A program made the translations under genes and the position numbers. DNA of 64,000 nt from Luteimonas chenhongjianii. Lineage in GTDB: Bacteria; Pseudomonadota; Gammaproteobacteria; Xanthomonadales; Xanthomonadaceae. The notes beneath the pieces were generated by a model. That model saw only the letters and a program-made list of their open reading frames with translations, did not search any database and had not been told where the DNA came from. The stretch lies in assembly GCF_002327105.1 (NCBI RefSeq), contig NZ_CP023406.1, forward strand, positions 1,922,001 to 1,986,000, written 5' to 3'. Below, piece by piece: positions 8,805 to 18,500 of the stretch. Numbering within the stretch: position 1 is the first letter of the stretch; every line of letters begins with the position of its first letter.

Positions 8805-9731
8805 ATGTTCCCCATCAAGGCCACTGCCGAACTGACCGGGCTGACGCCCGAGACCCTGCGCGCATGGGAGCGCCGCCACGGCGCGGTTGTGCCGCTTCGC
8901 GACGCGGCCGGTCGGCGTCTGTACGACGCGCAGATGGTGGACAGGCTTTGTTATCTGCATCGCCTCACCGGCCGCGGCCATCCCATCCGCGATCTGGCCG
9001 CACTCGACGATGCCGCGCTGGAGCGCCTGTCGGGGGCGAGTCGCGATACGGGCTATGGCGGGCTCGATGCGTTGCCGGGGCAGATGCTCGATGCGATTGC
9101 CGATTACCGCATCGACGAGTTCGATCGCGACCTGACAGTCGCCATCACCACATTGCCGGTGGCGGTGCTGGTGTCGCGTGTGGTCGCGCCGCTGCTGCGC
9201 GAAGTGGGGGTGCGCTGGGCCGACGGGCGTCTGGCGATCGCGCAGGAACGCCTGGTCAGCAGTCTGCTGCGGTCAAGGCTGATGTCGGTGCTGACCCAGC
9301 ACCCCGGCGCGGCCCGTCCGCGGGTGCTGTTTGCGACCCTGCCCGGTGAACCGCACGAACTCGGTCTGCTCGGGGCCGGGCTGCACGCGCACGACGCCGG
9401 CGCCTCGGTGCTGTATCTGGGCACCGGATTGCCTGCCGACGAGCTGGCTACGGTGGCCAGCCGCCTCGATGCGGCTGCGGTGGCGGTCAGTTCGATCGAT
9501 CCGGGCCACGCACCGCAGGCCCTGGCCGGGATGCGCGCGCTGGATGCAGCGCTCGAGCCGCATGTGCCGGTGTGGGTAGGCGGCGGCAATGCGCGCTACC
9601 TGGCCGAAGCGGTGGCGTCGCCGCGGATCCAGGCGGTGATCGACCCGATGTCGCTTGCGGAACTCATCCGGCGATGTGCCTCGGCGCGGCGCCCATTGCG
9701 GACGCGTCGCGAGCGGACAGCGGCTGGCTGA
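8805..9731 (+). CDS. MerR-family regulator with cobalamin-binding domain (CarH/LitR-like)
   Basis: 308 residues from the ATG at 8805. An ATG at 8790 is in frame, but it lies inside the TGTAC repeat and the later one gives the usual family N-terminus, [20 protein letters not shown]. Residues 1-75 are a MerR winged helix; 85-165 a helical bundle; 172-300 a Rossmann-like B12 domain with E-x-H-x-x-G (EPHELG, residues 182-187), where His184 would be the cobalt ligand. The bundle motif W-x9-EH that caps adenosylcobalamin in CarH is W138-x9-E148-R149 here, so the histidine is replaced by arginine. Relatives are light-sensitive repressors of carotenoid or photolyase genes. Whether this one senses light, binds another cobalamin or has lost cofactor use is open. 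Confidence 0.9.
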   Translation: MFPIKATAELTGLTPETLRAWERRHGAVVPLRDAAGRRLYDAQMVDRLCYLHRLTGRGHPIRDLAALDDAALERLSGASRDTGYGGLDALPGQMLDAIADYRIDEFDRDLTVAITTLPVAVLVSRVVAPLLREVGVRWADGRLAIAQERLVSSLLRSRLMSVLTQHPGAARPRVLFATLPGEPHELGLLGAGLHAHDAGASVLYLGTGLPADELATVASRLDAAAVAVSSIDPGHAPQALAGMRALDAALEPHVPVWVGGGNARYLAEAVASPRIQAVIDPMSLAELIRRCASARRPLRTRRERTAAG

Positions 9732-9940
9732 AGCCGGGGAGGCAGGCCGAAGGGCCGCGCGCTGCTTGTGGCCCGTGCAGGCACACGGCCAATCTTGAAG
9801 GCCTGCTCGCAATCGATGCGCGGCGGGAAGCGCGCGGGCGCTTGCTGATCCCGCGCGGAAAGCATTCCTCATCGGAGCCCGCTTGCGCGCCCGGCGGCCA
9901 CATCGCACCGTGGCCACATCCCGATGGGGAACAGGGGCGC

Positions 9941-10495
9941 TTACGCTGCCAGGTCGGTCAGTCCGTGCTGCAGCCGGGCGAAGGCCCGTCGAAGCGATGA
10001 CTTCACCGAGCCGAGCGGCATGTGCAGCTCGCTGGCGATCTCCCCATGGCTGCGGGCCTCCAGGAAGGACATCCGCACCAGCCGCGCCTGCAGGGCGGGC
10101 AGGGCGTCGATAGCGCGGGTGAGCCCGACGTGGTCGGCATAGGCCTCGGGGGAGGGCGCCTGCGCCAGGTCCACGGCCGCATTGTCGCCGCTGGCGAGTT
10201 CATCGCCGTGGGCGGCCGTTGCGGCCCGCCGCACGCTGTCGATGTGCAGGTTGCGGGCGATGCGGAACAGCCAGGTCGACAGCGTCGCGCGGCGGGGGTC
10301 GAATTGCCGCGCGCCGCGCCAGGCATGCAGCATCGCGTCCTGCACCAGGTCCTCGGCACGCGCGGCGGGCACGCCGAGGCCCAGCAGGTAGTGATGCAGG
10401 CGCGGGGCGAAATGCTCGTACATGCGCATGAAGCTGACGGCGTCGCGCGTGCGCGCCACGCGCGTCATCAGTTCCGACCAGTCGGTTGGTTCCAT
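9941..10495 (-). CDS. ECF-family RNA polymerase sigma factor
   Basis: 184 residues from the ATG at 10495 (MEPTDWSELM); a longer frame exists but adds a low-complexity basic leader. Region 2 is visible as FMRMYEHFAPRLHHYLLGLG, then DLVQDAMLHAW and TWLFRIARNLHIDSVRR, and region 4 near the C-terminus as RSHGEIASELHMPLGSVKSS with the helix-turn-helix. Length and layout match group 4 (ECF) sigma factors that direct RNA polymerase to stress or envelope promoters. Such genes usually sit directly before an anti-sigma gene; none is seen downstream here, where the next gene is the convergent MerR/B12 regulator. In other bacteria LitR-type photoreceptors control an adjacent ECF sigma, so a light-response cassette is possible but not shown. 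Confidence 0.93.
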   Translation of the reverse strand: MEPTDWSELMTRVARTRDAVSFMRMYEHFAPRLHHYLLGLGVPAARAEDLVQDAMLHAWRGARQFDPRRATLSTWLFRIARNLHIDSVRRAATAAHGDELASGDNAAVDLAQAPSPEAYADHVGLTRAIDALPALQARLVRMSFLEARSHGEIASELHMPLGSVKSSLRRAFARLQHGLTDLAA

Positions 10496-10765
10496 CCTTG
10501 GCACATCACTGCGGCGGGAGATCCTGCATGCGACGCTCACCGGCGGGCCTCGGGAAACGGCTTAGGAGGCTGGACGCTAGGCGCGTCACTGTTAGCGATG
10601 GGTCAATCGCGGCTCTGTACGAAAGGTGTACAGGGCGGCCTCCCGACAGCCAGATCCCAGCCCTGAAATCAATCGCTCCCAGATGCATCCAAGCGGCCTC
10701 GTGGCGCGTAGGAATCTGTATCGCCGGCTTGCGGCGATATTCCCCCGACTGCTCCGGAGCTATCC

Positions 10766-11548
10766 ATGCGTACCTGGCTGATCCTTCCATTCACTGCCCT
10801 GATTGCAACCACCGCACATGCCGCCGGTCCCGAAGCCGGCAAATGGTCGGTCTCGCTCCTTGGCGGCATCGACGTGCCGGTCAACGGCGACGTCCATGGC
10901 GGCGCGACCGCGCGCGTCGCCGACCTGGGTGCCCTCAACCCTGCATTGGCCGGACTCCCTGCCGAACTGCGCATCCGTCCGCGCGGCCACGAGCGCATCT
11001 ACGACAACGCCCTGGCCTATGGCCTGGAGGTTGGCTACGCCTTCGATGATCGCCGCGAGATCTACGGCCAGGTCCGGCAGACCCGCGCCGACGGTGGTCG
11101 CGCGCTGGTCGGCTACGCCTTCGTGCCGGCGCTGTCGGCCGAGCTGCCGATCTACGGCAGTTTCAGCGAGTACGAAGCGCTGTCGGCGCAGGTGGGCTAT
11201 CGCTACTACTTCGGCACGCCTGACACTGCGCGCCCGTTTATCGACGGCTATCTGGGCGCCACCAGGACCCATCAGATCAGCGCGACCTTCGACATCCCCG
11301 CCGGCGGCATCTCGATCCCGAACGCGCCTTTCTACGAGTCGGGCTGGGCGGCGACCGGCGGTGCCAACGTCGGGGTGATCGTCCCCCTCGGCGAGACCTT
11401 CAGCATGACCCTGTCGGGTGGCGTGCGCTATGTGTCCAACCTCACCGACGACGACAGCGCGCTCGGGGGGCTCGAGTTGTCGAGCATCAACGACACTGGC
11501 AAGCGGGTGTCGGTGCCGATCACGCTGTCCGGACGCTGGGATTTCTGA
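10766..11548 (+). CDS. exported outer-membrane beta-barrel protein
   Basis: 260 residues with a clear signal peptide (MRTWLILPFTALIATTAHAA, cleavage near residue 19-20). The mature part alternates hydrophobic and polar residues with glycine and aromatic enrichment (WSVSLLGGIDVPVNG, ALAYGLEVGYAFDD, ALSAQVGYRYYFG, FSMTLSGGVRYVSNL) and ends in F (SGRWDF), the C-terminal signature recognised by the BAM machinery. The layout is that of OmpW/OmpA-type eight-stranded barrels or the general outer-membrane beta-barrel domain. A specific function cannot be given. It is transcribed alone, divergent from the ECF sigma gene, with 270 bases between them; shared control by that sigma factor is conceivable. 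Two small hairpins follow the stop. Confidence 0.82.
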   Translation: MRTWLILPFTALIATTAHAAGPEAGKWSVSLLGGIDVPVNGDVHGGATARVADLGALNPALAGLPAELRIRPRGHERIYDNALAYGLEVGYAFDDRREIYGQVRQTRADGGRALVGYAFVPALSAELPIYGSFSEYEALSAQVGYRYYFGTPDTARPFIDGYLGATRTHQISATFDIPAGGISIPNAPFYESGWAATGGANVGVIVPLGETFSMTLSGGVRYVSNLTDDDSALGGLELSSINDTGKRVSVPITLSGRWDF

Positions 11549-12159
11549 GCAGGCCTGGCGTAGCCGGAGGACGCCCGCCCGCTTTGCGGGACGAAAACTG
11601 CGCGCCGGTCGCGGCGCGCAGTGGATGCGGGCTTGGGCCGATGCACGTCGCCGGCGCAAGCCGGTGGCGGGCGGATGGGCAGGCCCGATCCCGTCCCGGG
11701 CGGCGACCAGATCCGTTGAAACGGACGGGAGGATCAGGCATCTCAGGCGAGCAACAGTGACCTGCGAGGTAACGCCTGCGGCGCGTCATCAACGCTCGTC
11801 TGCGAGCCGAGTGGTTCAAAGACGCTAGCTTTCGACGGGTTGCATGCCTGAAACGGGGGGTCGTGCGTGCGCCATGGATTGCAACGGCGAAAGAACCCGG
11901 CAAGCCTGGACAGGCCGACGCTCGCCGCCTGGGCACAGCAACTGGCGGCGGTGAATCCGGACGTCGAATTGCTTCGCTGCTGAAGGCGTGAGACGTCACT
12001 GCAGCGCCCTTCCTTGGCGGTCGGGTGCCCGCTCCTCGATGGCAGGATCGATCTCAAGCTGTTTGGAAAACGAGGGCAGCCTCGGCGTCGGCGCGGCCCC
12101 TGTGCAGGTGCACGAGGGCCGCCCCGTTGATCACACTGGCCGTGCGGTGCGCGCTGCGG
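11549..12159. other. 611-base stretch with no convincing gene
   Basis: Apart from the two hairpins, I see no supported gene between the barrel gene and the acylase. A short plus-strand open stretch ending at a TGA near 11984 reads LAAWAQQLAAVNPDVELLRC, with coding-like composition but no start or ribosome site. It may be the tail of a lost gene. Long frames on both strands here have poor composition. Confidence 0.5.
11578..11621 (+). terminator. pair of hairpins after the barrel gene
   Basis: Two inverted repeats follow the stop at 11548. CCCGC (11578-11582) pairs with GCGGG (11586-11590) around TTT. A perfect nine-base stem, CTGCGCGCC (11598-11606) with GGCGCGCAG (11613-11621), follows. There is no T-run, so intrinsic termination is uncertain. 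Confidence 0.4.
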
Positions 12160-13332
12160 TCACGGGGCCGAGGCCTGCAGCAGCGCGTCGGTGCCGTCCA
12201 GACCCCATTTCTCCACATCCGCCAGCGCCACCGTGCGCGCCTGGCCGGCCGCGCCCAGGCGGGCGAGATCGAAGCCGGTGTAGTTGAGCGCGCCGTAGTC
12301 GCGGACGTAGAGCCGCGTGCGGTCCAGGTCGCCGAGCACGGTGACCGAGGTGTACTCGGTGGAGGCGCCGGAATTGCCCCCGGAGGTGCCGCCGCCTTCG
12401 GCGCCCGTTCCGCGCAGGTCGATGGTGATGTCCTTGGGCCGGTCGAAGTTGTTCATGACATGCGCCAGGGTCAGCACCGCCTCGTCCGGGGTATTCGCCT
12501 TGTGCGCGAACTTGGAGTAGTACGCGGCGCGCACGAAGCGGCCCACCGACGTGTCCGACGACGGCAGGCCGGAGGTGGCGCTGCCCGCATCGGGCTGCTT
12601 GGCGACGAACGTGCCGAAGGTGGTCTCTGGCTTGTCGACGTTGTCCAGGAAGCTGTAATTGCCCAGGTTGGTCAGGTGCCAGGGGAAGCTGGGACCGTTG
12701 GTCATCACGCCGACGCCGTTGTCGTAGACGTTCTGTTTGCCGTCGGCGTACTCGATGACGATCGAGGCGCCGCTGCGGTCATGGGCGATGAAATGGACCG
12801 GCGGCTGGCCGCCGCCGAGCCGGGCGAGCGGGGCCAGGATGACCGGCTGCCGCTCCAGCGCGGCCTTGACCTCGGCCACGGTGGTGAACTGCCCCAGCGC
12901 CCAGCTGCCCAGGTCCAGCGCCGAGAGCACTTCCTGGGTCTTGGCGACCGTGTCGCGCGGGCCCTTGGCGGAGGCGTAGGCGAGCAGGCTGAAGGTCAGG
13001 CCCTGGTCGTTCATGCCTTCCAGGACTTTCTGGTCGGCCGGTCCCAGCGGCGCGTTCGGGGTCGGTGCGCGAAATGGCAAGGTGACCACCAGCATGCCGT
13101 AGCGCGAGGTGTACTCCAGCGGGCGGTGCTGGTCGGGGCTGGAGGTGTAACGCCTGCCGGCCGGGACGTAGCTGAGCTGGTAGGGCATTTCCCCGCCCAG
13201 CTCCACCGTGCGTCCGGCATAGGTGTGGTTGTTGGCGTCGGTGTACAGCAGCGCCGTGCAGGCGTCGGCTGGCATCGGGCCCAGGAGCGTGATCGCGCCC
13301 AGCGGCGCATAGAGCATGTGCTGCCACTTCAT
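12160..13332 (-). CDS. linear amide C-N hydrolase (choloylglycine/penicillin V acylase family)
   Basis: 390 residues. After a short hydrophobic leader ending PADA, Cys25 (ADAC-TALLYTD) is placed to become the N-terminal nucleophile once the leader is removed, as in Ntn hydrolases. Arg41 lies 16 residues after it (AGRTVEL), the spacing of the conserved arginine in this family; the usual aspartate three residues further on is glutamate (E44). NDQGLTFSLL and IVIEYADGK and VMTNGPSFPWHL match the internal motifs. The family cleaves bile-salt amides, penicillin V or N-acyl homoserine lactones; gammaproteobacterial members often act in the periplasm on lactones or V-type penicillins. The substrate here is not determined. 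It is transcribed alone, with long empty flanks. Confidence 0.9.
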   Translation of the reverse strand: MKWQHMLYAPLGAITLLGPMPADACTALLYTDANNHTYAGRTVELGGEMPYQLSYVPAGRRYTSSPDQHRPLEYTSRYGMLVVTLPFRAPTPNAPLGPADQKVLEGMNDQGLTFSLLAYASAKGPRDTVAKTQEVLSALDLGSWALGQFTTVAEVKAALERQPVILAPLARLGGGQPPVHFIAHDRSGASIVIEYADGKQNVYDNGVGVMTNGPSFPWHLTNLGNYSFLDNVDKPETTFGTFVAKQPDAGSATSGLPSSDTSVGRFVRAAYYSKFAHKANTPDEAVLTLAHVMNNFDRPKDITIDLRGTGAEGGGTSGGNSGASTEYTSVTVLGDLDRTRLYVRDYGALNYTGFDLARLGAAGQARTVALADVEKWGLDGTDALLQASAP

Positions 13333-14085
13333 GTTGCACCTCGTTCTTCGTAGCGGTCGCGCGGTCGCGGCCAGGGGAAAGGCAGGGCGGAGCCCCGCGG
13401 GTGCGATGCCGCCGGCCGCGCATTGGCGCGGGCGTGGCGGACTGGATGCGGGCGCGCAGTGGCGCAGGAGTTGCGGACACGACGGTGTGGCGTGGCGGCG
13501 AGCGTCCGGCCGCGGCCCGGGCCTGCCCGGGACTGAGCGGAGGGGGCCGCTGTGCCTGCCTTCATCGCCGTTCCTGACCGAAGGTGTCGGGCCTGTTATC
13601 GCCGCACCCGCACCGTGGCGGGGTTTGCGATACGGGGACCGCGACGGGGAGCCGGGCGGCAGTATGCGCGCGCGTTCGGAAAAGCCTTCTTCACGCCTGC
13701 GGGGCGCGCCGGGGCGGTCGTGGCACCTCCGCTTCGGGCCGTCCCGGGCGATCCACTGCCGACCGGCGCGACAGCACAGGCACGTGGGCGACGCGCTCTA
13801 CGCCGCGTTGGCAGGTTCGCCAGCACACCGCGCTACAGGACGCGCGAGCCGGGGGCGTGAGGTATGGTCTGAAGCCGGTGGCGCAACGTGGGGACGATGC
13901 CATCATGGTGGTCCGGTGGCTCGGCTGGAGCATCAGCTGAAGCGGCATCGCCAAGGCGTGCGAGACGCAGCGCAAGACAGATGCCGCCATCGATGTATTG
14001 CTGGCAATCACGCCGGAGACGCAAGCGGGCGCTCCACACCCCCGGTGCGGCCACGGTGCACCCGGTATTCGAACGGAACCATGTA
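13333..14085. other. 753-base gene-free stretch
   Basis: Long frames on both strands exist but are arginine/alanine-rich shadows without ribosome sites or recognisable content. The right end (from about 13900) is less GC-rich than the rest of the window. I see no RNA gene or repeat here. Confidence 0.5.
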
Positions 14086-14412
14086 GTGAATTCAAAAGCT
14101 GACGAACACTCGATTCCCACTTCGCCGGAGCAAGTCGCCAGAGGTGCTTCAGCGGCCTTCTTCGAGTCCTGGATGGGCAGACTTCTGCTTGTCGTGCTTG
14201 CTGCAGGATTGCTCGCTGTCACGTTGACCTGGCGGACGAGCGACATCGAGTTTCTGGATGGGGGCCAGATCCGGGTGACCCAGAGTATGTGGTGGGGCCG
14301 CCAGAAGACGGTCGCGACGGTCGAATACTCCGCGCAGGACGGCTGGGTGGAAATCGACGAGGAGCAGGCGCGCGTTCCGCTGGGGAGTCGCGCCGTGCGG
14401 GTTCGGAACTGA
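14086..14412 (+). CDS. hypothetical protein with one membrane helix
   Basis: 108 residues if translation starts at the GTG at 14086 (NSKADEHSIP follows); the frame is open further upstream but that part is basic low-complexity sequence. There is one strong membrane helix at about residues 33-51 (LLLVVLAAGLLAVTLTW) followed by a compact 55-residue domain (DIEFLDGGQIRVTQSMWWG, then ATVEYSAQDGWVEIDEEQA) that reads as beta-rich and charged. The topology suggests a cytoplasmic N-terminus and periplasmic domain, or a bitopic protein of the reverse orientation. The DNA is noticeably less GC-rich than its neighbours. No family recognised. The start is uncertain because no strong ribosome site precedes it. 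Confidence 0.5.
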   Translation: MNSKADEHSIPTSPEQVARGASAAFFESWMGRLLLVVLAAGLLAVTLTWRTSDIEFLDGGQIRVTQSMWWGRQKTVATVEYSAQDGWVEIDEEQARVPLGSRAVRVRN

Positions 14413-14732
14413 AGCACCGGGAGCGGCCTCACGGCGCAGCTACCTGACCTTGGCCGGATCGGCCGGGGATAGCCGGAAGGAGAGCTGGCCGCTGGCCGTG
14501 GTCGCAGATCCCCGGTTGCTCGCCGAGAGCAGAAGATCGGGACCGCCCGCCTTGCGCCGGCGCGGCTGGCTTTCGCGCGATCCGATCGCGACGCATCTCA
14601 CGCCGAAGTTCGGCGACGGGCGCTCTCACATATCGGGTGGCCTGCCTGAGCGGAGCGGCGAAGGCCTGCCGACCTCCCAAAAGAACGGGGGCGACATGAG
14701 CCGCCCCCCGGTTACCACAGCGGTCAGTGCCG
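14413..14732. other. 320-base gene-free stretch
   Basis: Lies between the tail of a plus-strand gene and the end of a minus-strand lipoprotein gene. No coding frame, strong hairpin with T-run, or repeat was recognised. Confidence 0.45.
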
Positions 14733-15224
14733 TCAGGGAGACGTTTGCGTCCCCTGTGACGCCGCGCGTTCCTGCATCTGGAGCTGGCGCAGCTCCTTCT
14801 CCGTCGTCTGCAACCCCTTCACGTCCAGCGGCTGGATCTGCTGGATGTAGCAAGGCATGGGCGAGGGCATCAGGCCGATGCCACGCGGGATTACCTTGTC
14901 CAGGCGTGCGAACACCATGCCCCCGGAGTTGGTCAGGTAGATGTCCTGTGCAAAGCCCAGGTTGGTGCACGGGGCATTCAGGGTGAGGAGCCAAGCTTCC
15001 CCGGGACCTGTCCACACGGCGAGCGCGCTGTCGCCCAGCGCAGTCCAGCCATCGATTCCGCCATCGAAATCGAAGTCATCCATGCTGAAGGCCTGTACCG
15101 GCGGGCCGGCGTTGGCCTGGTAAAGGGCCAACTTCTCACTCTGGCTCAGGCCAGGGGTGGACGCGCAAGCTGCCAGCGCCAGTAGCGCGGGCAGGGCAAG
15201 TATTCGCACTTTCCTGATGTCCAT
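14733..15224 (-). CDS. DUF6491-like lipoprotein
   Basis: 163 residues from the ATG at 15224, preceded by GGAGG at good spacing; a 16-residue longer frame has no such site. Residues 1-20 form a lipoprotein signal (ILALPALLALAAC) with the lipobox cysteine followed by AS. The mature part begins with a QSEKLALYQANAG segment, then FDGGIDGWTALGDSALAVW and VIPRGIGLMPSPMPCYIQQI with a conserved cysteine pair (TLNAPCTN and MPCYI). This is the pattern of the DUF6491 family found in Xanthomonadales, about 130-170 residues, of unknown function. It ends in a charged helix (TEKELRQLQMQERAA). Probably anchored in the outer-membrane inner leaflet. It is alone on its strand, divergent from lhr. Confidence 0.82.
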   Translation of the reverse strand: MDIRKVRILALPALLALAACASTPGLSQSEKLALYQANAGPPVQAFSMDDFDFDGGIDGWTALGDSALAVWTGPGEAWLLTLNAPCTNLGFAQDIYLTNSGGMVFARLDKVIPRGIGLMPSPMPCYIQQIQPLDVKGLQTTEKELRQLQMQERAASQGTQTSP

Positions 15225-15555
15225 TGCCGCCTCCGTGTGGCGCATCCGCGCCGTTGTAGTCGAGCGGATCATGCGCCCGGCCCGATGCGTGCCGAGTCAT
15301 GATCGAGTGACGTTCAGCAGCAGGGGGGCTTCGTCAGGGTGGCGTGCAGGGCGCCCTACGCGGCCTTTCGAGCGCACGGCGTGTGCGTCTCCATCCGCTG
15401 CAGATCAGGTCCTGGCTTCGCGCTGGGGGTAATGGTGTGCCGGCAGTCCTGCCTACCCCGCGACGTAACATCGACCTTCGCCTGGGGCAGCACTGCCGGT
15501 GTCCTGGCGCTCTCGACCACACGGCAATCAAGAGCCCCAAGGACTGATCCAGACG

Positions 15556-18500
15556 ATGTTGTCACCCGACACCACGACGGCCGAATCGCTCGAATACTTC
15601 GCGCCCGCTACGCGCGCCTGGTTCGGTTCGGCGTTCCCGTCGCCGACGGCCGTCCAGGCTGCGGCCTGGGCGGCCATCAGCGCCGGCGAAAGCGCGCTGG
15701 TGATCGCACCGACCGGTTCGGGCAAGACGCTGGCCGCCTTCCTGCAGGCCATCGACCAGCTTTTCCGGGAGCGCGAGGCGCAGGAGGCGGGCACGGACAG
15801 TGGACGCGACGTCGCGACCCGGATCCTCTACATCTCGCCGATCAAGGCGCTGGGTACGGACGTGCAACGCAACCTGCGTGTTCCGCTTCAAGGCATCGTC
15901 GCGCAACGCAAGCGGCGCGGCGATCCTGCCGTCGAGATCATGGTCGGCATGCGCACTGGCGACACGCCACAGGCCGAGCGTGCACGCCTGCTGCGGCGCC
16001 CGCCCGACATCCTCATCACCACCCCCGAGTCGCTCTACCTGATGCTCACGTCCAAGGCGCGGGAGACGCTGCGCGGCGTGCGGACCGTGATCGTGGACGA
16101 GGTCCATGCGGTCGCAGGCGGCAAGCGCGGTTCGCATCTGGCATTGAGCCTGGAGCGCCTCGATGCCTTGCTGGCGGCGCCGGCGCAGCGCGTTGGCCTG
16201 TCGGCAACGGTGCGTCCCGTAGAGCAGGTGGCCCGGTTCCTGGGCGGATCGCGCCCGGTGGCGGTGGTGAACCCGCCCTCCAGTCGCCAGTTCGATCTGC
16301 GCATCGTCGTGCCGGTCGAGGACATGACCGACGTCCCGCCGCGCAACGATGGCCCCATTGGCCGGGCAGGTTCGATCTGGCCCCACATCGAGTCCAGCAT
16401 CCTCGACCAGGTACTGCGCCGGCATTCGACGATCGTGTTCGCCAATTCGCGCGGTCTGGCCGAGAAGCTGACCGCGCGCCTCAACGAGCTCTATGCCGAG
16501 CGCCTGGAGGACGCGGACGCCAGCGCAATGGCGGCAGCTGGCGAACCCACGATCCACTTTCCATCGACCGCTGGCGGCACCAGCGGTCGCTCCGCGGGGA
16601 CCGCACCGCTGATCGCCCGCTCACACCACGGTTCGGTCTCCAAGGAGCAGCGCAGCGAGATCGAGCAGGCGCTGAAGTCGGGCGAGCTGCGCTGCGTGGT
16701 GGCGACCTCCAGCCTGGAGCTGGGCATCGACATGGGCATGGTCGAACTGGTAATCCAGGTTGCGGCGCCGCCCTCGGTGGCGAGTGCCCTGCAACGTGTC
16801 GGTCGCGCCGGTCACCAGGTGGGCGGCACCTCCGCCGGGCTGATCTACCCGCGCACCCGGCGCGACCTGGTCGACGCTGCGGTCACCATCGACGCCATGC
16901 TTGCCGGGCGCATCGAGGCGATCGATCCCCCTCGCAATCCGCTCGACGTGCTGGCGCAACAGACGGTGGCCGCAGTGGCCATGGAAGCGGTGCACGTCGA
17001 CGACTGGTATGCCACGGTGCGCCGCGCGGCGCCGTTCCACAGCTTGCCGCGCAGCGTGTTCGACGCGGTGCTCGATATGCTGGCCGGGCGCTATCCCTCC
17101 GAGGATTTCGCCGAATTCCGCCCGCGCCTGGTATGGCACCGCGACACGGGCCTGCTGAGCGCCCGTCCGGGCGCCAAGCAACTGGCCGTCACCAGCGGCG
17201 GCACCATCCCGGACCGCGGCATGTTCAGCGTCGTCCTGCCCGAGGGCGAGGAGCAGGCCGGCTCACGCCGTGTAGGCGAACTCGACGAGGAGATGGTCTA
17301 CGAATCGAAAGTCAACGACATCATCACCCTGGGAACGTCCTCCTGGCGCATCCAGCAGATCACCAACGACCAGGTGGTCGTGGTGCCGGCTCCGGGACGC
17401 TCGGCCCGGCTGCCGTTCTGGCGCGGCGACGGGCTGGGCCGGCCCGCCGAGCTGGGCGAGGCCATCGGCGCTTTTCTCGGACTGCTGGAGGGCGCCTGCA
17501 GCGGCGATGGCACGCCGCACACGACCGCCGCCCTGGAGGGGCGGCTGAAGGCAGCCGGGCTCGACCCCAATGCGATGCACAACCTGCTCAGGCTGGCTGC
17601 GGAGCAGCGTGAGGCAACCGGCGTGCTGCCCACCGAGCGCACTCTGGTGCTGGAGCGCTGCCGCGACGAAACAGGCGACTGGCGCGCGATCCTGCATTCC
17701 CCCTTCGGCAGGCGTGTCCACGACCCGTGGGCACTGGTCATCGCCGAGCGGATTCGCCAGCGCTGGAAGGTCGACCCTTCGGTGGTCGCCAGCGACGACG
17801 GCATCATCGCCCGCATTCCGGACACCGCCGGGCGCGTGCCCGGGGCCGAGCTGTTCCTCTGCGATCCGCAGACCTTGCGCAAGACCGTCACCGACGCAGT
17901 GGCTGGCTCGGCGCTTTTCGCCGCCCGTTTCCGCGAATGCGCCGCGCGTGCGCTGCTGCTGCCGCGCCGCATGCCGGGCCGTCGCTCGCCACTGTGGCAG
18001 CAACGGCTGCGCGCAGGCCAGCTGTTGCAGATCGCGCAGGGCTACCCGGACTTTCCGATCCTGATCGAAACCGCGCGCGAGTGCCTGCAGGACGTCTACG
18101 ATCTGCCCGCGCTCGATGCGCTGATGCAGCGCCTGCACGATGGCGCGGTGGTGATCGCCGAAGTCACGACCGAGGTGCCGTCTCCCTTCGCGGCGAGTCT
18201 GCTGTTCGGCTATGTCGCGGAGTTCATGTACGAGAGCGATGCGCCACTGGCCGAGCGGCGCACCTCGGTGCTGTCGCTGGACAGCGGCCTGCTCAGTGAC
18301 CTGCTCGCCCAGGTCGACCTGGGCGAACTGCTCGACCCGGCCGTTGTCGATCGCGTTGAAAGGGAGTTGCAACGTCTGGCGCCCAGCCATCAGGCCAGGG
18401 GCATGGAAGGGGTGGCGGACCTGCTGCGCCAACTCGGGCCACTGACGACGCAGGACGTGTCACAGCGACTCGGTGACGGGGAGCAGGCCCGTGCTTACCT

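Noticed and set aside
14733..15272. A longer start for the DUF6491 lipoprotein
   Set aside because: The extra 16 residues put charged sequence ahead of the lipoprotein signal, and GGAGG precedes the ATG at 15224.
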